From: JAJPKK01 sp963824905
GTDB lineage: Bacteria; Pseudomonadota; Alphaproteobacteria; Rhizobiales; Xanthobacteraceae
Direction: 5' to 3'
Assembly (NCBI GenBank): GCA_963824905.1
Contig: CAWGRH010000013.1
Location: 124,001-188,000 of the forward strand
DNA length: 64,000 nt
Shown here piece after piece: positions 57,836 through 64,000 of this stretch. The notes under the pieces are model-generated. The model had not been told where the DNA came from and did not search any database. It worked only from the letters and a program-made list of their open reading frames with translations. The position numbers and the translations under genes are program-made. The stretch's first letter is position 1; each line of letters opens with the position of its first letter.

Positions 57836-58351
57836 ATGATGAAGATGCCGATCGTCGACCTCCTCGCCCGCGGACGCGAGCTCGCCGCCCGCGGCGAGCG
57901 CGTAACCGTGTTGTGGCAGGAGCCGGAATCGCTCGCCTTCGTCGCCCGCGGACGCGAGTACCGCTCCGAGTTCCACATCAACCCGAGCGACGAGGTCATG
58001 CTCGCGGTCAAGGGCGAGATGCGGCTTCATTACCGCACTCCCGAGGGCAAGGAGGAGGTGGCGGTCGTCCCGGAAGGCTCGACCATCTACACGCCCGCCG
58101 GCACCCCACACTCGCCGCGGTTCGCGCCCAACTCCTATCTCCTGGTGATCGAGCGCCAGCGTCGCGCCGGCGAGGTCGACCGCTTCCAGTGGTTCTGCCC
58201 GCGCTGCGACGCGCAGCTCCACGAGGAGGCGGCGGAAGTGCATGATTACCGCAGCGACCCGGTCTCCAAGGCCTATGCCCGATTCTTCGACAGCGAGGAC
58301 TTCCGCACCTGCCGCGCCTGCGGCCACGTGATGCCGCGGCCAGGCATGTGA
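57836..58351 (+). CDS. nbaC: 3-hydroxyanthranilate 3,4-dioxygenase
   Basis: The 171-residue cupin has the iron ligands H47, E53 and H92 in the family positions (FHINPSDE and TPHSPR). The C-terminal rubredoxin-like iron site is formed by C121, C124, C159 and C162 (FCPRCDA and CRACGH), as in bacterial HAAO. It opens the ring of 3-hydroxyanthranilate in tryptophan or nitrobenzoate catabolism. No other kynurenine-pathway gene is near. The name nbaC is taken from family use. Confidence 0.9.
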   Translation: MMKMPIVDLLARGRELAARGERVTVLWQEPESLAFVARGREYRSEFHINPSDEVMLAVKGEMRLHYRTPEGKEEVAVVPEGSTIYTPAGTPHSPRFAPNSYLLVIERQRRAGEVDRFQWFCPRCDAQLHEEAAEVHDYRSDPVSKAYARFFDSEDFRTCRACGHVMPRPGM

Positions 58352-58399
58352 GGTCGGGCAACAAAGGGCGGGTTTTTCACCCGCACCGGCCCTCACAGC

Positions 58400-58495
58400 C
58401 CGTCATACCGGGGCCGGCTGCAAGCCGGAACCCGGACTCCATCTTCCTTCCGGAGGCAGCCGGGATTCCGGGTTCGCGTTTGCGCGCGGAACGAC
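58400..58495. repeat. Intergenic palindrome (diverged GTCATTCCGGGGC family)
   Basis: CGTCATACCGGGGCCGG and AAGCCGGAACCCGGA on the left pair imperfectly with GGGATTCCGGGTTCG and GCGCGCGGAACGACG on the right. It resembles the repeat at 12329. Confidence 0.55.
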
Positions 58496-58540
58496 GCGAA
58501 CCCGACGGAGGCAACGCGTTAGCAATTCGGAAAGCGAATT

Positions 58541-59167
58541 ATGGTTATCAAATCGGCCATGTACCCGGAGTTTCGCATGGCCGCGTTGGACGATGACACT
58601 TCGCCGCCGAAGGACACCCTCGCGTTCGCCATCCTCATCGCGATGATCATCCTCGCGGCGGCGCTGTTCGGCGCCGGGGTGAGCGGCATCGCGAGTGGCC
58701 GGTTGCAGACCCTGCTGCGCACCTTCGGGACCAACCCCGAGCTTCGCACCGAGGTCGCGCGTCAACGCCGCGACATTGCCGGTGTCGGTGCCTCCCTCGA
58801 CCGGATGATCGGCGAGGCGTCGAGCCTCGACGCCCGCAATGCCGAGCTGATGCGTCGCGACGCCGCCCGGTCGGAAGAGCTTGCCAGGCTGGCGGAGGAG
58901 ATGGCGATGCTCAAGGCGAAATTCCGCGCGCTGCTGCCCGCGGATCCGCTGGAAAGCCTCAACACCGGCGGCACCGATCTCCTGACGCTGCGCTCGACGC
59001 TCGACATCCAGGCCGAGAGCAATCGCAACGAGTTCGATGCGCTCCACCGCCGGATCGACCGCCTGGAGAGCATCGTCACCCCGCCCGAGGCCACCGGCTC
59101 GGTCCGGCCTGCGCTCACGCACAAGCGCCGCATCGCGCCCACGCAACGCACGCCGAAGGCGAATTAG
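58541..59167 (+). CDS. Hypothetical membrane protein with C-terminal coiled coil
   Basis: The 208-residue frame has ATG at 58541, 58559 and 58577; the third gives MAALDDDTSPPKDTLAF and is plausible. One transmembrane segment is TLAFAILIAMIILAAALFGAGVSG. The rest is rich in Glu/Arg/Leu and looks like a coiled coil (LRTEVARQRRDIAGVG, LARLAEEMAMLKAKF, FDALHRRIDRLESI). No family is recognised. It resembles the gene at 55841 in design, not in sequence. Confidence 0.65.
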   Translation: MVIKSAMYPEFRMAALDDDTSPPKDTLAFAILIAMIILAAALFGAGVSGIASGRLQTLLRTFGTNPELRTEVARQRRDIAGVGASLDRMIGEASSLDARNAELMRRDAARSEELARLAEEMAMLKAKFRALLPADPLESLNTGGTDLLTLRSTLDIQAESNRNEFDALHRRIDRLESIVTPPEATGSVRPALTHKRRIAPTQRTPKAN

Positions 59168-59192
59168 CCGAAGATCAATCGGAGAGCATCTC

Positions 59193-59280
59193 GTAGCCCG
59201 GGTTGAGCGGAAGCGAAACCCGGGGGCGGAGTCGCGTGTTGGCGCAGCCCCCGGGTTTCGCTCCGCTCAACCCAGGCTAC
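59193..59280. repeat. Long near-perfect palindrome between convergent genes
   Basis: GTAGCCCGGGTTGAGCGGAAG and AACCCGGGGGC on the left are mirrored by GCCCCCGGGTTTCGC and CCGCTCAACCCAGGCTAC on the right. It lies between the ends of two convergent genes (58541 and msrA) and probably terminates both. Confidence 0.85.
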
Positions 59281-59285
59281 GTTCC

Positions 59286-59945
<660 letters not shown>

Positions 59946-60343
59946 GATCGGCTCCTCCTCTGCTTGCCATTCCCGTTCGCAAGCTCGTGCAGCTGCCCGA
60001 GGGTCTGGGCGTCGGCCGACGAAGACTTGGGACTCTAGGAATTGGAGCGCAGCAATCGTGTCCGGCGCATGATATAAGCGCAGATCGTCGTCTGTGCATC
60101 CCACGCCGGCATCACGACGGGGCCATCGCAGGTATCGACGCGGTCACGGCGGCGCGAAGGCCGGGTGAACGTTTCCGTTGCCAACATTTATGTTTCGAAA
60201 GGGCGCCCGACACCCTATGCTCCGGCCCGCCGGGCCAACCGGCCAATTTCGGTCTGGCAATGACCGGACGACAAAGCGGGGAGGAACCACATGCTGCAGG
60301 GCCGTCGCGGGCGCCTGCGCTCGGGTGTGCGGCAGTCGCGGCG
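59946..60343. other. 398-bp gap: two upstream regions and a possible Arg-rich small ORF
   Basis: The gap separates the divergent msrA (minus) from the end of the membrane gene at 60344. It includes a 21-codon frame at 60291 with the strong ribosome-binding site GGGGAGGAA. I see no tRNA, repeat or longer gene. Any msrA promoter lies here. Confidence 0.4.
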
Positions 60344-60356
60344 TCAGCGGTCGTAG
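60291..60356 (+). CDS. Possible 21-residue Arg-rich peptide
   Basis: ATG follows GGGGAGGAACCAC and the frame runs 21 codons to TAG. Seven or more arginines and no aromatic residues make it basic. It overlaps the end of the minus-strand gene at 60344 by 13 bp. A well-placed start signal is the only support, and it could be the remnant of a longer gene. Confidence 0.2.
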   Translation: MLQGRRGRLRSGVRQSRRQRS

Positions 60357-60661
60357 CCGATCAGCGGTTGCGGCTTGCGGCCGATCAGTACCATCAGCGA
60401 CCCAATCACGCCGAAAATGACGAAGGTCGGTGCCGCGAGAATCCACCGTGAAAACTGATCCCACCCCCAGGCGCCGGCATAGCGCTCGATAAGCGGCTCG
60501 AGGGCCGCGAGGCTCGTGGCGCTCACGGAATTCCAGGTATCGTTCAATGACGTGTAGAAGATCGCGTTGCCCGCAATCGACTTGGTGCCGTCATAGACGA
60601 AAAATACGAAACCCACGGCCAGAAGGACGAGGCCGATGGCGCGAGTGAAGAAGCGGATCAT
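60344..60661 (-). CDS. Hypothetical small membrane protein
   Basis: The ATG at 60661 gives 105 residues with hydrophobic segments IGLVLLAVGFVFFVY and ILAAPTFVIFGVIGSLMVLI at each end, and the conserved-looking centre YTSLNDTWNSVSATSLAALEPLIERY. It resembles a family of small proteins found throughout Rhizobiales, but no function is known. It is divergent from maeB. Confidence 0.7.
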   Translation of the reverse strand: MIRFFTRAIGLVLLAVGFVFFVYDGTKSIAGNAIFYTSLNDTWNSVSATSLAALEPLIERYAGAWGWDQFSRWILAAPTFVIFGVIGSLMVLIGRKPQPLIGYDR

Positions 60662-60848
60662 GTCTGCCGTCGTGGAATCGCCGGAGCGGAAGTGCCGCTC
60701 CGGCTTAGCGCGACACGGCGCCCGGTTCAACTTCGTTCGCCCCGATATCGACCGGCGCAAGGGCTTGCATTTGCTCCGCGAGACGTCTTGAGCAATCACC
60801 GCCCGTTCCGGTAAGTTCCGCCGCCCCGCGCGGGCACGAGGAGTAGCG

Positions 60849-63128
60849 ATGGCTTCCAATCCGCCCAAAAAGAATCACAGGCCGACCTTTACCGATCAGG
60901 AAGCGTTGCTGTTCCACAGCCATCCGCGTCCCGGCAAGCTCGAGGTCGTCGCCACCAAGCCGATGGCGACACAGCGCGACCTCTCGCTCGCCTATTCGCC
61001 GGGCGTCGCCGTGCCGGTGCTCGCGATCGCCGAGGACGAGGCGCTCGCCTTCGAGTACACCAACAAGGGCAATTTCGTCGCCGTGGTCACCAACGGCACC
61101 GCCATTCTCGGCCTCGGCAACCGCGGCGCGCTCGCCGCGAAGCCGGTGATGGAAGGCAAGGCGGTGCTGTTCAAGCGCTTCGCCGACATCGACTCGATCG
61201 ACATCTTGGTATCGACCGAGGACCCGACCGCCTTCATCGACTGCGTCAAGCTGCTGGGCAAGGGCTGGGGCGGCATCAATCTCGAGGACATCAAGGCGCC
61301 GGAGTGCTTCATCATCGAGCAGAGGCTGCGCGAGCTGCTCGACATCCCGGTGTTTCACGACGACCAGCACGGCACCGCCATCATCGCCTCCGCCGGGCTC
61401 CTCAACTCCCTGTCGCTGACCGGGCGCGACATCGCCTCGACCAGGATCGTCTGCAACGGCGCCGGCGCCGCCGGCATCGCCTCGCTCGAGCTGCTGCGGG
61501 CGATCGGCTTCCGCCCCGAGAACCTGATCCTGTGCGACACCAAGGGCGTGATCTTCGAGGGCCGCACCGATGGCATGAACCAGTGGAAATCGGGCTTCGC
61601 GGTGAAGACCGCGGCGCGCTCGCTCGCCGACGCCATGGAGGGCGCCGACGTCTTCTTCGGGCTCTCGGTCAAGGGCGCGGTCACCAGGGAGATGGTGAAG
61701 TCGATGGCGCCGAACCCGATCATCTTCGCCATGGCCAATCCCGACCCGGAGATCACCCCCGAGGAGGTCGCCGCGGTCCGTGACGACGCGATCGTGGCGA
61801 CGGGACGCTCCGACTACCCGAACCAGATCAACAATGTGCTCGGCTTTCCCTACATCTTCCGCGGCGCACTCGACGTCCGCGCCACCACGATCAACATGGA
61901 GATGAAGATCGCCGCCGCCCACGCGCTCGCCGATCTCGCCCGCGAGGACGTGCCCGACGACGTCGCCACCGCCTACGGGGCGCGGCCGAAATTCGGGCGC
62001 GACTATATCATCCCGGTGCCGTTCGACCCGCGGCTCATCTATTCGGTGCCGCCTGCGGTCGCTCTCGCCGCGATGGACACCGGCGTCGCCCGCAAGCCGG
62101 TCGTCGACATGCCGGCCTATCGCGAGCAGCTGCGCTCGCGGCGCGATCCGGTCGCCGGCGTGCTCGCCCATGTCTTCGCGCGGGTGCGGCGCGAGCCGAA
62201 ACGCGTGGTGTTCGCCGAGGGCGAAGAGGAGCCGGTGATCCGCGCCGCCGCGAGCTTCGTCCATCAGGGGCTCGGCAGTGCCATGCTGGTCGGACGCGAG
62301 GAGCGGGTGCGCGAGACCGCGAAGCTCGCCGGCATCGAGCTCGGCGGCGGCATCGAGATCCACAACGCCAGGCTTTCCAAGCGCAACGCGGCCTATGCGG
62401 CGCATCTTTACGAGCGCCTGCAGCGCAAAGGCTTCCTGCCGCGCGACTGCCAGCGTCTCGTCAACCAGGACCGTAACTACTTCGCCGCCTGCATGGTGTC
62501 GCTCGGCGACGCCGACGCTGTGGTGACCGGCGTCACCCGCAGCTTCTCGGGCTCGCTCGAGGACGTGCGCCAGTGCATCGACCCGAAGCCCGGGCATCGG
62601 GTGATGGGCGTCTCGCTGGTGCTGGCGCGCGGGCGGACCGTGCTGGTCGCCGACACCGCGGTGACCGAGATGCCGACCGCCGAGGATCTTGCCGCGATTT
62701 CCGTCGAAGCCGCGACCGTCGCCCGCAAGCTCGGCTACGAGCCGCGGCTCGCGCTCCTCGCCTTTGCGACCTTCGGCCGGCCGCCGGGCGACCGCGCCGC
62801 CCGAGTCCAGGAGGCGGTGCGCATCCTCGACCAGCGGCGCGTCGACTTCCAGTATGACGGCGAGATGGCGGCGGACGTCGCGCTCAATCCTGATCTTATG
62901 GCTGCCTATCCGTTCTGCCGCCTGACCGGCCCTGCGAACGTGCTGATCATGCCGGCCTTCCACTCGGCGGCGATCGCGACCAAGATGCTCCAGGAGCTCG
63001 GCGGCGCCACCGTGATCGGCCCGCTGCTCGTCGGCCTCGACCGCTCCGTGCAGATCGCGAGCCTCGGAGCCAAGGACAGCGACCTCGTCAACATGGCGGC
63101 GCTCGCCGCTTACGGTATCAGCGGATAA
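60849..63128 (+). CDS. maeB: NADP-dependent malic enzyme, MaeB type with phosphotransacetylase domain
   Basis: GAGGAGTAGCG precedes the ATG of a 759-residue enzyme. The malic-enzyme half (1 to about 430) has LAYSPGVAVPVLAI, LVSTEDPTAFIDCVKLLGKGWGGINLEDI, the catalytic FHDDQHGTAIIA and NAD(P)-binding CNGAGAAGIASLELL. The C-terminal half (about 440-759) is a phosphate acetyltransferase-like domain (PFCRLTGPANVLIMPAFHSAAIATKML) used for regulation. It converts malate to pyruvate with NADPH. It is followed by a DapA-family gene. Confidence 0.95.
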   Translation: MASNPPKKNHRPTFTDQEALLFHSHPRPGKLEVVATKPMATQRDLSLAYSPGVAVPVLAIAEDEALAFEYTNKGNFVAVVTNGTAILGLGNRGALAAKPVMEGKAVLFKRFADIDSIDILVSTEDPTAFIDCVKLLGKGWGGINLEDIKAPECFIIEQRLRELLDIPVFHDDQHGTAIIASAGLLNSLSLTGRDIASTRIVCNGAGAAGIASLELLRAIGFRPENLILCDTKGVIFEGRTDGMNQWKSGFAVKTAARSLADAMEGADVFFGLSVKGAVTREMVKSMAPNPIIFAMANPDPEITPEEVAAVRDDAIVATGRSDYPNQINNVLGFPYIFRGALDVRATTINMEMKIAAAHALADLAREDVPDDVATAYGARPKFGRDYIIPVPFDPRLIYSVPPAVALAAMDTGVARKPVVDMPAYREQLRSRRDPVAGVLAHVFARVRREPKRVVFAEGEEEPVIRAAASFVHQGLGSAMLVGREERVRETAKLAGIELGGGIEIHNARLSKRNAAYAAHLYERLQRKGFLPRDCQRLVNQDRNYFAACMVSLGDADAVVTGVTRSFSGSLEDVRQCIDPKPGHRVMGVSLVLARGRTVLVADTAVTEMPTAEDLAAISVEAATVARKLGYEPRLALLAFATFGRPPGDRAARVQEAVRILDQRRVDFQYDGEMAADVALNPDLMAAYPFCRLTGPANVLIMPAFHSAAIATKMLQELGGATVIGPLLVGLDRSVQIASLGAKDSDLVNMAALAAYGISG

Positions 63129-63185
63129 CGTCTCTGCCGTCCCTGCTCCGGCGAGACCGTCCCCGCCCTACCTTTGGAGAACGAC

Positions 63186-64000
63186 ATGACCAAGCCTGTC
63201 CTGCGTGGGGTCATCGCCGCCATCGCGACCGCAGTCGAGGCGGACGGCGAACCCGATTGCGGCCGCGCCACCGCGCTCGCGCATTTTCTGCTGAGCAATG
63301 GCTGCGACGGCCTCAACGTGCTCGGCACCACCGGGGAAGCGACCTCGTTCTCGCTGACCCAGCGCAAGACGGTGATGAACGCCTATCGCACCGCCGGCCT
63401 GCCGCTCGAGGTCATGATGGTGGGGACCGGCGCGGCGGCGACCGCCGATGCGGTGGAACTCACCCGCCATGCCGCCGAACTCGGCTTTGCCGGCGCGCTG
63501 GTGCTGCCGCCGTTCTATTACAAGGGCGTGCCGGACGACGGGCTTGCCGCCTATATCGGCGCCATCGTCGCAGCGACCACGGAGCGGCCGATCCCGCTTT
63601 ATCTTTATCATTATCCCCAGCTCTCGAGCCTGCCCTGGCATCCTGCGCTGATCCGCCGCCTGCGCGAGGCCCATGGCGGCCGCATCGTCGGGCTCAAGGA
63701 TTCCTCGGGCGACATGGCCTATGCGCGGTCCGTCGCGGCGATCGATCCGGCGTTCCACGTGTTCCCTTCGACCGAGGCGGTGTTGCTCGAAGCGCGCGGC
63801 GGCGCCTTTGCCGGCTGCATATCGGCGACGGCGAACCTCAATGCCGACCTGTGCGCCCGCGCCTTCCATCACGGCGATGCCGCGGCCCTCGACGCCGCGG
63901 TGACCATCCGCAAGCTGTTCGACGGCCGGCCGCTGGTACCCGGCATCAAATCGCTGCTCGGCCACATCCATGGCGACCAGGCGTGGGCAAAGGTGATGCC
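63186..64000 (+). CDS. DapA-family aldolase/synthase, 3' end beyond the window
   Basis: The frame opens at ATG 63186 with KPVLRGVIAAIATAVEADGE and is still open at the window edge after 271 codons. Family marks are GLNVLGTTGEATSFS near residue 42, the YLYHYPQ segment with the Schiff-base lysine in VGLKDSSGD near 172, and CISATANLNADLC near 210. Members include dihydrodipicolinate synthase, N-acetylneuraminate lyase and KDG aldolases; the substrate is unclear. Confidence 0.85.
   Translation, partial: MTKPVLRGVIAAIATAVEADGEPDCGRATALAHFLLSNGCDGLNVLGTTGEATSFSLTQRKTVMNAYRTAGLPLEVMMVGTGAAATADAVELTRHAAELGFAGALVLPPFYYKGVPDDGLAAYIGAIVAATTERPIPLYLYHYPQLSSLPWHPALIRRLREAHGGRIVGLKDSSGDMAYARSVAAIDPAFHVFPSTEAVLLEARGGAFAGCISATANLNADLCARAFHHGDAAALDAAVTIRKLFDGRPLVPGIKSLLGHIHGDQAWAKVM

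Overview
The window is GC-rich (roughly two-thirds G+C by eye) and looks like the chromosome of an alphaproteobacterium of the Hyphomicrobiales/Rhizobiales, nearest in style to Bradyrhizobium, Rhodopseudomonas and Xanthobacteraceae relatives. The evidence is the block rpsO-truB-rbfA-infB-ylxR-nusA-rimP-trmB-metK-XRE-lnt-corC-ybeY-phoH-miaB, a CIRCE-controlled groESL, several tricarboxylate-receptor (Bug/TctC) genes with twin-arginine leaders, and many long intergenic palindromes. No tRNA, rRNA, CRISPR array, transposase or integrase was seen.

Layout. 0-13 kb is a mixed region: arsenate reductase, small secreted proteins, a GlcG-like protein, an orphan solute-binding protein coupled to a fatty-acid desaturase, groES-groEL, a four-module cysteine-rich secreted protein, an LVIVD beta-propeller, an SbmA/YddA-like ABC exporter and a host-attachment-type gene with an early stop. 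13-34.7 kb is a nearly continuous minus-strand housekeeping block for translation, RNA turnover, tRNA modification, SAM synthesis, lipoprotein acylation and ribosome maturation, ending in plsC, rimI, tsaB and an nfuA-like gene. The same backbone resumes with a universal stress protein (47.3 kb), trpS (51.6 kb) and murJ (52.7 kb).

Two accessory segments interrupt that backbone. Segment A (about 34.7-47.3 kb) carries a compact divergent cbb3-type oxidase set (subunits I and II, a small membrane protein, a diheme cytochrome with an added N-terminal beta domain, and a TsdA-like diheme cytochrome), followed by a minus-strand run of seven Bug/TctC receptors, two of them frameshifted. Segment B (about 47.9-51.5 kb) carries a nitroreductase, a nucleotidyltransferase, an eighth Bug gene and a divergent LysR regulator. 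It is bounded by a direct repeat of about 149 bp that includes the 3' end of trpS, so it looks like an inserted element whose recombinase is gone.

After murJ, 54-64 kb holds a PfkB-family kinase, two membrane-anchored coiled-coil proteins, a metallo-beta-lactamase-fold protein, 3-hydroxyanthranilate dioxygenase, msrA, maeB and the start of a DapA-family gene.

A data-quality point affects several entries. pnp, metK and two Bug genes are broken only by single extra bases (two, two, five and two, eleven in all), and removing them restores the exact family length each time. This looks more like sequence error than decay and should be settled before any of these genes is called dead.
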